A stretch of DNA of 42,642 bases from a virus, in IMG/VR virus record IMGVR_UViG_3300013104_000037, positions 1-42,642 of that record, one strand, 5' to 3'. Each line of letters starts with the position of its first letter. Within the stretch, counting starts at the first letter, position 1. The notes under the pieces are model-generated. The model was given only the letters and a program-made list of their open reading frames with translations, had not been told where the DNA came from and did not search any database. Below are positions 17,827 through 25,027 of the stretch, one piece after another. A program made the position numbers and the translations under genes.

Positions 17827-17842
17827 CTTTAATGTATTAAAT
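17827..17842. promoter_or_regulatory. Operator-like near-palindrome
   Basis: CTTTAATGTATTAAAT, upstream of the plus-strand gene at 17860, differs in two bases from the perfect palindrome CTTTAATATATTAAAG at 19727-19742, upstream of the minus-strand gene at 19707. The two sites bracket the cargo block and may bind the same regulator, perhaps the adjacent small protein. Confidence 0.45.
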
Positions 17843-17859
17843 AATTCATAAATTTGAAT

Positions 17860-18054
17860 ATGACGATAAAAGAAGCATTTGAGGACCTGATCAGCCAAAG
17901 AGGTTGGTACGTTAAGTTAGGGATACCGGAAGGAACAGCCAATGTAACTAAAAAGAGATTCCGGGAGGGGAAAGTAGTTACTGAGGATAAGATGAAAGAA
18001 ATTTTAACTATGGCCGGCTATAGAATTAAGCAAGTTGAATTATGGGAGAAATAA
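17860..18054 (+). CDS. Small putative DNA-binding protein
   Basis: A 64-residue basic protein starting MTIKEAFEDLISQRGWYVKLG, followed by a helix-turn-helix-like segment (TANVTKKRFREGKVVTEDKMKEILTMAGY, here described in pieces). Small proteins of this pattern are common in Bacteroidota mobile elements and look like short regulators. A TTG start at 17854 is possible, but ATG 17860 is more natural. It is transcribed opposite to the surrounding late genes, with its own near-palindromic site upstream and its own terminator downstream, so it is likely expressed in the lysogen. Confidence 0.65.
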   Translation: MTIKEAFEDLISQRGWYVKLGIPEGTANVTKKRFREGKVVTEDKMKEILTMAGYRIKQVELWEK

Positions 18055-18064
18055 ATCAGCTAAG

Positions 18065-18085
18065 TACGGGAAACCGTAATTTTTT
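18065..18085 (+). terminator. Terminator after the 64-residue gene
   Basis: TACGG, a GAAA tetraloop and CCGTA form a short hairpin followed by ATTTTTT. It lies 10 bases after the stop codon. Confidence 0.6.
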
Positions 18086-18112
18086 AAATTAAATACTTGT
18101 CACATTTGGTAC

Positions 18113-18463
18113 ATGGAAAAACAAATAACAATTACAATGTCTGAACGCAAGGCAAGAGCGCTTTATGACATCACTTTGGTCACAATTGAGGAACTAGATG
18201 AACTTTATAAGAAAAATCATCAACCTAGAACAAAGCAATCTAGAGATGACCTTAAAGAGATTATTGAGGATTTAAGGAAGCAGACTAATAAAGTAACTAT
18301 TACAATGACTGAACGGAAGGCTAGAACGCTTTTTGATAATACTTTGGTCAAAATTTGGGCTCTGGACAAACTGCATGAGGAAGATCGGAGTCCAGCTACA
18401 AAGCAGTCTGCAAATGACCTAGAAGAGATTATTGAGGATTTAAGGAAGCGGATTTATAGTTGA
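18113..18463 (+). CDS. Internally duplicated small protein, function unknown
   Basis: A 116-residue protein made of two tandem copies of a 56-codon unit. The copies share TITMSERKARALYD / TITMTERKARTLFD, then a helical middle, and end EIIEDLRKQ / EIIEDLRKR. The DNA repeat is also visible with a 168-base period, so the duplication is recent. The unit looks helical and highly charged (a coiled-coil or DNA/RNA-associated mini-domain). A CACATTTG box five bases before the ATG resembles a -7 element and would give a nearly leaderless mRNA. Probable cargo gene. No function can be assigned. Confidence 0.65.
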   Translation: MEKQITITMSERKARALYDITLVTIEELDELYKKNHQPRTKQSRDDLKEIIEDLRKQTNKVTITMTERKARTLFDNTLVKIWALDKLHEEDRSPATKQSANDLEEIIEDLRKRIYS

Positions 18464-18526
18464 CGAAAAGCCAGGCCTGCACTTTGCCTCATGCGAGTTG
18501 CTATTAATAGCCCCTTTTGTTTTTTG

Positions 18527-18568
18527 CTACTTTTTTATTCAGGGCGACTGAAGAAAATAAAAAAGTAG
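18527..18568. repeat. 13-base inverted repeat, AT-rich
   Basis: CTACTTTTTTATT and AATAAAAAAGTAG are perfect inverted arms around a 16-base loop. Similar T/A-rich dyads are common between genes in Bacteroidota chromosomes, which hints that this segment was picked up from a chromosome or plasmid. It could also act as a weak terminator after the plus-strand gene. Confidence 0.5.
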
Positions 18569-18580
18569 AACAGCCAAAAA

Positions 18581-18605
18581 AAAAGCACCATTTAGGTGCT
18601 TTTTA
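18581..18605. terminator. Bidirectional terminator between convergent genes
   Basis: AAAAGCACC and GGTGCTTTT pair around a short AT loop, with A-runs on the left and T-runs on the right. It lies between the plus-strand duplicated gene and the minus-strand RadC gene and can stop both. Confidence 0.75.
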
Positions 18606-18608
18606 GCT

Positions 18609-19061
18609 TTATAGAAGCCCTTCATCTGCGAAGCTGAAATAACTGTCTTCCGTTAGGATTAAATGATCTAATAGCCTTATATTTATCATTTTTGCCCCTA
18701 AGAATATCTTTTCTGTCAGGGTAATATCCGCGGGGCTAGGCCGGAGCGTTCCCCCTGGGTGATTATGGGCAAGTATTATGCCCGTTGCATTACACTTCAA
18801 AGCGATCTGCAATATTTTATAGATGTCCATCGGGCAGCAGTCAACCCCGCCCATGCCAATTTTCACCAATCCCAAAACATTATTTCCATTGTTAAGAAGC
18901 AGCAGCAACGAACTTTCGTAAAGATTTAAATCATTAAACCAGTGTTTTCTAAAAATGGCCTCCGAGTTTTTGCTAGTTGAAATTTTCGGACGGCTTGATA
19001 TTTTGAAATCGGGTTTATAAGAAACTGAAATTTCCGAAACGTTAAAAATATCATCAAGCAT
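18609..19061 (-). CDS. radC: RadC-like JAB-domain protein
   Basis: A 150-residue protein with a RadC/JAB metal-binding core: LAHNHPGG at 98-104 followed by Asp112 in SPADITLTEKI, and ending HLILTEDSYFSFADEG. The family is linked by tradition to DNA repair, but its true role is unclear; in Bacteroidota it is very common on plasmids and conjugative elements. It lacks the N-terminal HhH part of chromosomal RadC, as usual for mobile copies. The start overlaps the end of the 51-residue gene by 8 bases. It belongs to the cargo block between terminase and portal. Confidence 0.88.
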   Translation of the reverse strand: MLDDIFNVSEISVSYKPDFKISSRPKISTSKNSEAIFRKHWFNDLNLYESSLLLLLNNGNNVLGLVKIGMGGVDCCPMDIYKILQIALKCNATGIILAHNHPGGTLRPSPADITLTEKIFLGAKMINIRLLDHLILTEDSYFSFADEGLL

Positions 19062-19209
19062 AATAGTTAAAGAATTGATTGTATTCGAAATTGTAAAGCT
19101 CTGGGTTATCGTTTGCTAATTGTTCTGCATACCCGAGCCAAAAAATACCATCAAGATGGATAATAAATGCATCATATAAATCTGTACTTGCTATATTTGG
19201 GTTCTTCAT
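19054..19209 (-). CDS. Small 51-residue protein, RadC partner
   Basis: A short reading frame: MKNPNIASTDLYDAF, a hydrophobic turn IIHLDGIFWLGYAEQLA, and an acidic/aromatic end (NPELYNFEYNQFFNYYA). It ends eight bases inside radC (TATGCTTGATG), so the two are probably co-translated. The amphipathic helix with acidic and aromatic residues could be a protein-binding peptide. No family recognised. Support comes from the intact frame, the overlap and the ATG after an AT-rich leader. Confidence 0.55.
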   Translation of the reverse strand: MKNPNIASTDLYDAFIIHLDGIFWLGYAEQLANDNPELYNFEYNQFFNYYA

Positions 19210-19236
19210 ATTATAAATCTAATTAAGTGGATTTAG

Positions 19237-19272
19237 AGCCGTTTACCTCTGCAAAGGCAAACGGCTTTTTTT
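19237..19272 (+). terminator. Hairpin with T-run on the plus strand
   Basis: AGCCGTTT and AAACGGCT pair around a 14-base loop and are followed by seven T on the plus strand. No plus-strand gene directly precedes it. It may block transcription running against the cargo genes, or act on the minus-strand transcript as an RNA-stabilising hairpin between two genes. Confidence 0.6.
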
Positions 19273-19275
19273 AAG

Positions 19276-19707
19276 TTAAGGGAGTACAATCTCCGCTTCA
19301 ATTTCTGAACGTTTGTTAACCAATCTATCATTTAGAAAATTTACTACTTCACCTATAAGTACCGGATTTCTCAATTCAAATTTGTTCCTGTTATCGTCGT
19401 TTATGACCAGTGCGCAACCTTGGTAATGATAATCTGTTTTTGTTAAGTCTTCATTTTCCTGTTCGATCGTAAAACCTTCTAAATTTTCAATGTAGTGGGT
19501 TAGCCTTGCTACATGTTTAATTTTGTTGTGGAGTGAGCTAATGATATTGGTTGTCATTTCCAAATTCGGCTTTGGCTTTTGCGGTTCTATTACCTCGGCT
19601 TCTTCGATTTTGTCAGCATTTAACACTTTTAATTTTATTGGTTCTGCATTTTCGGTTGGGTTGCTTACTTCTAAAGTCGCAACACTTGGTTTTGCTTTTG
19701 TTTTCAT
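19276..19707 (-). CDS. Mobile-element hypothetical protein
   Basis: A 143-residue protein with a Lys/Ala/Glu-rich disordered start (MKTKAKPSVATLEV) and a folded second half with ISSLHNKIKHVARLTHYIENL and FELRNPVLIGEVVNFLNDRL. Similar short proteins, with a basic N-terminus followed by a helix and 'NP..I.EV..FL', are frequent on Bacteroidota plasmids and integrated elements, usually of unknown role. A perfect palindrome (19727-19742) lies 20 bases before the start and is probably its operator. Part of the cargo block. Confidence 0.7.
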   Translation of the reverse strand: MKTKAKPSVATLEVSNPTENAEPIKLKVLNADKIEEAEVIEPQKPKPNLEMTTNIISSLHNKIKHVARLTHYIENLEGFTIEQENEDLTKTDYHYQGCALVINDDNRNKFELRNPVLIGEVVNFLNDRLVNKRSEIEAEIVLP

Positions 19708-19726
19708 ACATAAATATACGAAAAGT

Positions 19727-19742
19727 CTTTAATATATTAAAG
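19727..19742. promoter_or_regulatory. Perfect 16-base palindrome, operator candidate
   Basis: CTTTAATATATTAAAG lies 20 bases upstream of the ATG at 19707. A close relative lies at 17827-17842 at the other end of the cargo block. Confidence 0.5.
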
Positions 19743-19746
19743 TATT

Positions 19747-19995
19747 TTACATTTTTATTTTTACTTTTTTGCACTTTTTTTCCATCTCAAATTTTTTCTT
19801 ATCTTTTTGTTTAAAATTTTGATTTATAGACGCTTTGCTTTTTGAGATTCCCTTTCGAATCTCAAAAATCTCCACGAAGTGCACCGCCTGCCCTATCCAA
19901 AAAGGCAATTTCCCTTTCTTCCTTTTATACGGTATATGACAGGCGGGCGGGCCGAGTCCGCATAAAAAAGGCCTGCGGGACGGGTAGGAGGGCAT
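19747..19995 (-). other. Doubtful 82-codon frame in GC-rich, plasmid-like stretch
   Basis: This stretch separates the cargo block from the terminase unit. It holds a minus-strand frame beginning MPSYPSRRPFLCGLG and ending in a very lysine-rich tail, and a 12-base inverted repeat (TTTTTGAGATTC / GAATCTCAAAAA, 19839-19868). The part at 19880-20010 is much richer in GC than its surroundings (for example GGCGGGCGGGCCGAG). The odd composition suggests non-coding DNA from a plasmid or conjugative element. The frame has no clear domain, so I do not call it a gene. Confidence 0.3.
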
Positions 19996-20015
19996 GAGGC
20001 CGCCCCCTTACGCAG

Positions 20016-20050
20016 AAAAACCTCATTGATTATAATCAAATGAGGTTTTT
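20016..20050. terminator. Bidirectional terminator after large terminase gene
   Basis: AAAAACCTCATT and AAATGAGGTTTTT pair around a 10-base loop, with T-runs in both directions. It lies 18 bases after the terminase stop codon and ends the packaging operon. Confidence 0.85.
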
Positions 20051-20068
20051 GCCTATTAATAATTGAAG

Positions 20069-21616
20069 TTATCGCGTTCTGGTTCTTACTACGCTCGTAC
20101 GCTCTTCGGTTCGGGCACCATACTTACCAAGTGCAATGGTATCATGCGCATCAGAGAAGTGGGTTGTTGTTCGCTGATCTATGTTTCGGTTCTTTTCATC
20201 TGCTTTATCCTTTTCAAAGCCATTGCGGCCCTGTTTGATATTGGCATTGTTAATTGATATAATCAGATACTTGCAATGATGACGGTTGTATATAAACTTA
20301 GGGATGTTCGGATGATCCCCCTTGTGTGCATATCCCCAGAACTTATAACGATCATCATGCCCTGGCTGCTGCCCGATATAGAAGTGTATTGGGTTAAACC
20401 CGTGACTGATAAGAGTCTTAGTTACTATCTCCGCATAGGTAGCACCGATACCATTCTTCCCGATAGCCGTGTGGTCATACCAGAAATGCACGTTGCGGTT
20501 ACGATGGAAACGGTAATAGGTACACCACTTGGTAACAAGATCTTCAATCCGCTCACTCTCATCAATGCTCATTGCTGATAGATATCTGAATACATTGTTA
20601 TACTCCTGACAGGTAACAACACCATTGAACCAGGCACCCCAGTCAAAGGAGATCTCCAATGGTTGATCCATCTGCACATCATTGTCCTGAAGGGAATTCA
20701 ATTGTTCAAATGCCTGGGCATTATATCCGTTGTTGTTATCAATAATGCCGTCCAAGTGATCGTTATTGAAATCGATATAAGTATGCACGCGATCATTGAA
20801 TAGGGGGTAGAAACCACCAATTACTTTCTTAGGTCGTATGTTTCTAATCTCGATATCGTATTCTGACGGCAAAAGAATTCTTTGCTGATCCTTGAACCAA
20901 TCGGGTGGAAGGTTATGCGCATTAATTGCAGATGGTCCTTCAATCCATAAGTAATCAAGAGGGAACTGTTTGGCCAATTCCTGGTACTGAAATATCCATT
21001 CTGCCCTGCGCATGCGGGGCATAGAGCAATACATTGACAAACGGCGATAAGTCCGGCGGTTTTTAAAACGCTCGTATTCTCCACGCATTGTAGGAATCAC
21101 CTGGCTTTCTAATTTGCCCTGGTCAATATCCTGTGCCTCATCAACCATTCCCGAACTGTAGTTACCACCACGGCTATTGGTATCCTGAGATAACAGGTCA
21201 TAACAGCTACCATTGAAAAACGTAATGGTATGCATAGCATCCAATGGTGGCTCGTATGGTGAATTCCATTTCCAGTTTTTAGGCGGTAGCCTTCCGACAA
21301 AATAATGTAGATCTTTATAGAAACCTAACATTTCTAAGGCCTTAATGGTACTCGGTAAAGTCCTGGTTAGAATCTGCTGATAAGTTTCACCCAAAATGAA
21401 ATTTTTCGAGCGTGGCATATCATACACCACATTTTTAATATCTATCGCTGCTCCTGTTGACTTACCACCCCCACGGCCTACCTGAGTAACACGGATACGT
21501 TGAGGCGCGAGCTCGAGTATTAGCTGCATGGGGTTGAGCAGCAATTTTGCTCCAGGAAGCACGCCTGCAGCTTCGGTATCAATCAGTAATGATCCATCGG
21601 GTTTAATCAGGTTCAT
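20069..21616 (-). CDS. terL: Terminase large subunit (packaging ATPase/nuclease)
   Basis: A 515-residue motor protein that pumps DNA into the prohead and cuts it. The ATPase half has a Walker A at 47-54 (GRGGGKST) and a Walker B at 155-161 (GMVDEAQ). The nuclease half shows the acidic residues expected of an RNase H-like fold: Asp in EISFDWGAW, Asp in FWYDHTAIG and Asp in FSDAHDTIAL. It overlaps the small-subunit gene by 14 bases. An arginine-rich C-terminus (RTEERTSVVRTRTR) may contact DNA or the portal. It is followed by a terminator and then cargo, not by the portal. Confidence 0.93.
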   Translation of the reverse strand: MNLIKPDGSLLIDTEAAGVLPGAKLLLNPMQLILELAPQRIRVTQVGRGGGKSTGAAIDIKNVVYDMPRSKNFILGETYQQILTRTLPSTIKALEMLGFYKDLHYFVGRLPPKNWKWNSPYEPPLDAMHTITFFNGSCYDLLSQDTNSRGGNYSSGMVDEAQDIDQGKLESQVIPTMRGEYERFKNRRTYRRLSMYCSMPRMRRAEWIFQYQELAKQFPLDYLWIEGPSAINAHNLPPDWFKDQQRILLPSEYDIEIRNIRPKKVIGGFYPLFNDRVHTYIDFNNDHLDGIIDNNNGYNAQAFEQLNSLQDNDVQMDQPLEISFDWGAWFNGVVTCQEYNNVFRYLSAMSIDESERIEDLVTKWCTYYRFHRNRNVHFWYDHTAIGKNGIGATYAEIVTKTLISHGFNPIHFYIGQQPGHDDRYKFWGYAHKGDHPNIPKFIYNRHHCKYLIISINNANIKQGRNGFEKDKADEKNRNIDQRTTTHFSDAHDTIALGKYGARTEERTSVVRTRTR

Positions 21617-22181
21617 CTTCTTTGATTATTTCCGCTTCTTCGGCGTGTTTCGACATTTCATTTACTAACCCGCCTAAATTGATGTGCCCCCCAGTAATCA
21701 TAGATTGCAATGCAGAGATTACATTCTGCGGTAAGCTGATATTGTAAGTGTTTGGTTCCAGTTTAGAGAAGTCCGGAAGATCAGGATCTACTGTATTTAC
21801 GCCATTGATGCTTGCCATTTCTTTTGCACCCTGGATCATGGCCACCTCATTGTTTTTTATCCGGGCAATACCGATAGCATCCTTTACAATTTCAGTGGCC
21901 AAATGCTTAATTCCCTGTTTAGTAGACTGTGCGATATCCCCAAACAAACTTAATGCATTAGCACAGTCACGATATGCGGTCGCCCGGCTTAGTCCAGGGA
22001 AGCGCTTCATTAAGAGCGCTGCCGAATCTGCAGTACTGTGTCCATTACGCTGAAGCGTAAACGCCTCTTGCCATCTGGCTAAAAGGGTTTGCTGGTGCAA
22101 AGTCAGGTTTGAAGCATCGCCGTCAGGATTTTTCAATTCAGCGATGATCTGATCGTAATTAGATAATTTTAATAGACTCAT
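21603..22181 (-). CDS. terS: Probable terminase small subunit
   Basis: A 192-residue protein directly before terL. The N-terminal part has a helix-turn-helix-like region (HSTADSAALLMKRFPGLSRATAYRDC, described in pieces of the same helix pair), the middle is helical, and the acidic C-terminus (EEAEIIKEDEPD) could bind the large subunit. Position, size and HTH fit DNA recognition at packaging. It is coupled to the 89-residue gene by ATGA. Confidence 0.75.
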   Translation of the reverse strand: MSLLKLSNYDQIIAELKNPDGDASNLTLHQQTLLARWQEAFTLQRNGHSTADSAALLMKRFPGLSRATAYRDCANALSLFGDIAQSTKQGIKHLATEIVKDAIGIARIKNNEVAMIQGAKEMASINGVNTVDPDLPDFSKLEPNTYNISLPQNVISALQSMITGGHINLGGLVNEMSKHAEEAEIIKEDEPD

Positions 22182-22447
22182 CGTATTTTCCTGTCGTTAA
22201 TGGTTATTGCATCTGCGATCTTCAGTTCGATGGCCATGGCTGGCGAGCTCAGCTGATCAGTAAGTTTTATAATACTTTCATTGAATTTTGCTTTACGGAG
22301 TAGTCGGCCTTTCAAAAAGGCAATTCCCTCGAGAGAACTTTCGTCATCGATCTTCACCAATGGAACCCCCGTCACCAGGGCGATTTCAGACTTCTCTAAA
22401 TACCTATATGCGAAATCTTCAATTTCTTTTAAAGCGTCCTCAGCCAT
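22178..22447 (-). CDS. Small helical protein in the packaging operon
   Basis: An 89-residue helical, charged protein (MAEDALKEIEDFAYRYLEKS, then VPLVKIDDESSLEGIAFLKG). The segment EIALVTGVPLVKI looks like the turn of a small HTH. It overlaps the PLD-like gene by 8 bases and the terS gene by 4. It may be an accessory DNA-recognition subunit, but this is inferred only from its location. Confidence 0.6.
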   Translation of the reverse strand: MAEDALKEIEDFAYRYLEKSEIALVTGVPLVKIDDESSLEGIAFLKGRLLRKAKFNESIIKLTDQLSSPAMAIELKIADAITINDRKIR

Positions 22448-23012
22448 TGGCGACTCCTTCCATTATCCAATTGATGTTGCGTTGTGCCAGATCATCGTTC
22501 ACTATGATCACCCCAACCTCAGTACGGGGATTACGAGTAAGGTTGGCGGAACCCATTAACGTGAGGGAAAGATTTTCACCTTTTATTATGGTAACTTTTG
22601 CATGGCTTTTTGAAAATTTTAGTGAAGAAAAAGTATTGATTGCCTGATGATAGAGATCGGGTTTACGATTGCGAAAACCCTCATCAATTATGCCTACAGC
22701 TGATTTAACTAAACCAGAGGTTAACCAATGGCTGTAAAATCTCAATGCTTCCGGACCAATTGACCAGGTTGAAAAATAAATATCTGCAGCACCTGTTTGT
22801 TGTAGCAAATATTCAATCAGATCAATAGCACTCCAAGCCCCATCAGTTTTAAAAAAAATGGAGATATTGGGTTCTAATTTTCCTATCTTTTGAGAAATCT
22901 GGTTTAGCTTTTTACCCTCCAGAAACTTAAAACCAGTTTCCAGTTTTATGCTGTCCGCTGACTCTTTTGGATCAGAAGCAGTGATGTCCATTGATTTAAA
23001 CAGCATATCCAT
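22440..23012 (-). CDS. Phospholipase D-like protein with a single partial HKD motif
   Basis: A 190-residue protein with a PLD-superfamily C-terminal half: HAKV (His137, Lys139) followed by GSANLTRNPRTEVGV (154-168). The family motif HxKx4D normally has Asp at position 144; here that position is Lys, so activity may be altered. One motif means it would act as a dimer. It sits between a late operon opener and the terminase genes, so it may act on DNA ends or be a nuclease; PLD-type nucleases exist. A TTG start at 23030 is possible; I chose ATG 23012 (23006 is also possible). Confidence 0.75.
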   Translation of the reverse strand: MDMLFKSMDITASDPKESADSIKLETGFKFLEGKKLNQISQKIGKLEPNISIFFKTDGAWSAIDLIEYLLQQTGAADIYFSTWSIGPEALRFYSHWLTSGLVKSAVGIIDEGFRNRKPDLYHQAINTFSSLKFSKSHAKVTIIKGENLSLTLMGSANLTRNPRTEVGVIIVNDDLAQRNINWIMEGVANG

Positions 23013-23679
23013 CGATCCTTTCCAAAACAAGTTTATACCTGGCTTCCCGGGCTTCGATCCGTTGTGTTATTTTTAAACGGGATTTATCGGAGACAGCTGC
23101 TGCTTTAAGTTTCTTTCGGTCCTTAGAAATATTTGGCCCTAGATTAGCTTTTTCCTTAAGCAACTGTTGTAAACTCATGTGCTGCACATCAACAACAACT
23201 TGTTTTTGTTCCTGCTCCCGCAATTGGCCAGTATCGTTCCACTCATCAATTATGGCCCAAGCTTCATTAACTTCATCCATCAGATCGAGTATTTCAATAG
23301 CCGCGTCCAAGCGGTGCTGTTGGCTGTCCATTACCCGTACTGCCTCAAATAATCGCCGTGCTTTGGCGTAATTGAAACGTTTTTTCTCGAGAATCTGTAG
23401 AATTTGGTCAGGAGCAGAATCGTAAGTGATTCGCATTTTTTCTGACGATGGCTCCGGTTCTGGAGCTTCTGAAACAATAATGGGTTTAGGTTCTAAATTC
23501 GCTTTTGAATTTAAACTGGTTAGTGCCGCAGTAAGTTTTGACAGATGAAAAGATGTGCTGCCCGATTTAAATAGGGCCGAAAGGCTATTATTGTCCCCGT
23601 ACTGATCATAAAGCAATTTGCCATGTTCATAGGTACGGTTCGGGTCATTAAGCCAAGAAGTGAGAGACGCAATTGCCAT
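22996..23679 (-). CDS. Helical late protein, function unknown
   Basis: A 227-residue protein, first gene of the packaging operon. It has a Pro/Glu-rich linker (EAPEPEPSSEK) after ~70 residues, then long charged helices (APDQILQILEKKRFNYAKAR, KRFNYAKARRLFEAVRVMDS) likely to be coiled coil. The last ~50 residues are basic (LKAAAVSDKSRLKITQRIEA). The transcript from the late promoter at 23685-23722 would start within a few bases of the ATG. It could be a scaffold-type or DNA-binding packaging factor; nothing in the sequence decides. Confidence 0.6.
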   Translation of the reverse strand: MAIASLTSWLNDPNRTYEHGKLLYDQYGDNNSLSALFKSGSTSFHLSKLTAALTSLNSKANLEPKPIIVSEAPEPEPSSEKMRITYDSAPDQILQILEKKRFNYAKARRLFEAVRVMDSQQHRLDAAIEILDLMDEVNEAWAIIDEWNDTGQLREQEQKQVVVDVQHMSLQQLLKEKANLGPNISKDRKKLKAAAVSDKSRLKITQRIEAREARYKLVLERIDGYAV

Positions 23680-23684
23680 ATTGT

Positions 23685-23722
23685 AAAAATGGCAATTGCA
23701 CTACTGCAGGTAAACGACAGCA
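23685..23722 (-). promoter_or_regulatory. Putative phage late promoter (copy 3)
   Basis: Minus strand: GCTGTCGTTTA, then 17 bases, then a T-rich box (CCATTTTT). The ATG at 23679 lies 43 bases from the start of box 1, one base more than in copies 1, 4 and 5. The second block is weaker than in those copies. Confidence 0.6.
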
Positions 23723-23725
23723 GAA

Positions 23726-24625
23726 TTATCGAGCTTTTCTCAATTTAATTAAGAGTTCCGAATCAGCAATACTATCCCAAGAGGTTTTGCTCGTTAACAG
23801 CTGGTCAATTTCGATTTTTGTAAGTTTGGAGATAAGCGCATCTTGCAAAGAATCGTAACCATGCCCTATAATTATTTCTTTAAGATATGTCCTTAAATGT
23901 GGATATTTATTAGAATCAGATTCAGAAATTAAAAAATTTGCAATAATACCCCAAGTACTTTTAGATAAGTTCCTAGGTTGAAAATAGCTATCACCAGTGA
24001 TCATTTCAATCGGAAACTTTTTAAATAGCAGTCCCGGCAACAGTACATCAACATTGTAGAATCCATCTTTGTTAAATGTTAATTTTAGCACATCATAGAG
24101 CCTGTTAAAGTCGATTATTGACAATCCTAATGGGTACAGTCTGTCGCTGAAATGAATTATTGAACTTGGATCTCCCTGAATTTTAGAGATCATTTCCTCA
24201 ATTTCCTCTCTTTGAAGTTGAAGGTAAAGACTTTTAGTATTGGTTTTGATGTCACGTTGTATTTCAACAATTCTCTTTTCAATTCCCTCAATGGTGACGA
24301 GCCTCTCACCAGTTCGCTTTTCTAAAGCAGCTGTTCTTGTTTCGATTCTTGTAATGTAAAAACCAGCTGAGAATAACAAAATCGTTAATAAAAAGCCAAA
24401 TACGGTGATTTGTACACTGGAACTGGAGAGTTGATTAGCTATGGTTGACGAACCAATTGATGTTAAATTGTTAGATTGCTCGATGCTATTCTGCAAAATT
24501 TTAACCTGTTGTTTTAAACTTGATATCTCTGCGCTATCCGCTGAAATTCGGGAATTCAATGATTGTTTTTGTGCTGAACATAATAATGTACAGCTGATGA
24601 GTATGAGAGTTAATATTAATTTCAT
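23726..24625 (-). CDS. Exported membrane-anchored protein, probable cargo
   Basis: A 299-residue protein with a signal peptide (MKLILTLILISCTLLCSAQ), a short coiled-coil segment, a transmembrane helix (ITVFGFLLTILLFSAGFYI, about 73-91), another coiled coil (RTAALEKRTGERLVTIEGIE) and a ~170-residue soluble C-terminal domain. If the signal peptide is cut, the C-terminal domain would lie in the cytoplasm. It has no resemblance to a virion protein and lies alone between a structured leader and a late promoter. An envelope-located exclusion or sensing role is possible, but this is inference. Confidence 0.65.
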   Translation of the reverse strand: MKLILTLILISCTLLCSAQKQSLNSRISADSAEISSLKQQVKILQNSIEQSNNLTSIGSSTIANQLSSSSVQITVFGFLLTILLFSAGFYITRIETRTAALEKRTGERLVTIEGIEKRIVEIQRDIKTNTKSLYLQLQREEIEEMISKIQGDPSSIIHFSDRLYPLGLSIIDFNRLYDVLKLTFNKDGFYNVDVLLPGLLFKKFPIEMITGDSYFQPRNLSKSTWGIIANFLISESDSNKYPHLRTYLKEIIIGHGYDSLQDALISKLTKIEIDQLLTSKTSWDSIADSELLIKLRKAR

Positions 24626-24641
24626 GCCCTAAAGTATATAA

Positions 24642-24890
24642 TTAAGCAGGATTTACCAACCAGTAATATTTTTTATTGTTTTCATTGAACGCATATTGAT
24701 AATGTGCACCCTCAAGAATTTCCCTGATCCTATCGGAATCTTCAAAGTAACCAGGTAATACCTCATGTATTTTTTCAAAGAATTCAGGCGTGCTCATTGG
24801 CATCTCGCAAGATTCCCAATCTGCAGCTGGAGAGAAAAACCGTTCCAATTGTTGGAACAAAACACTATTCGGATATTTTGGTTCAGACAT
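24642..24890 (-). CDS. Small acidic protein, function unknown
   Basis: An 82-residue protein starting MSEPKYPNSVLFQQLERFF, with acidic helices and ending NENNKKYYWLVNPA. The frame is open back to 25034, but the upstream part overlaps a terminator and a large hairpin and has a non-protein-like composition, so ATG 24890 is chosen. That ATG follows the hairpin's T-run almost directly. It is 16 bases from the membrane-protein gene and probably forms a two-gene cargo unit with it. Confidence 0.55.
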   Translation of the reverse strand: MSEPKYPNSVLFQQLERFFSPAADWESCEMPMSTPEFFEKIHEVLPGYFEDSDRIREILEGAHYQYAFNENNKKYYWLVNPA

Positions 24891-24986
24891 ATAAAAACGG
24901 TAAGGCCTGCTACTAAGCGTATGAATACCCCTATTGGCTGCTTTTTTCCGACACGTCGAAATTATGGCAGGCCCACGCCTTACCGT
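24891..24986 (-). ncRNA. Large structured leader hairpin before a cargo gene
   Basis: On the minus strand, ACGGTAA and TTACCGT (7 pairs) plus GGCCTGC and GCAGGCC (7 pairs) enclose ~56 bases, with a 6-base bulge on one side. A small inner hairpin includes CGACGTGTCG. The structure is followed by TTTTTAT and then the ATG at 24890. A perfect TAnnTTTG box (TATGTTTG, 25035-25028) lies ~40 bases upstream and may start this RNA. It could be an attenuator or a small RNA ending at its own terminator. Confidence 0.5.
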
Positions 24987-25027
24987 ATACCGGTAGTGCG
25001 AGATATTCAAGAAACTTAGTAGCGGTA

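Noticed and set aside
22185-22196. CCTGTCGTTAA on the plus strand, one base off the late-promoter box
   Set aside because: It lies inside the end of a coding region, in the opposite orientation and without the second block, so chance is more likely.
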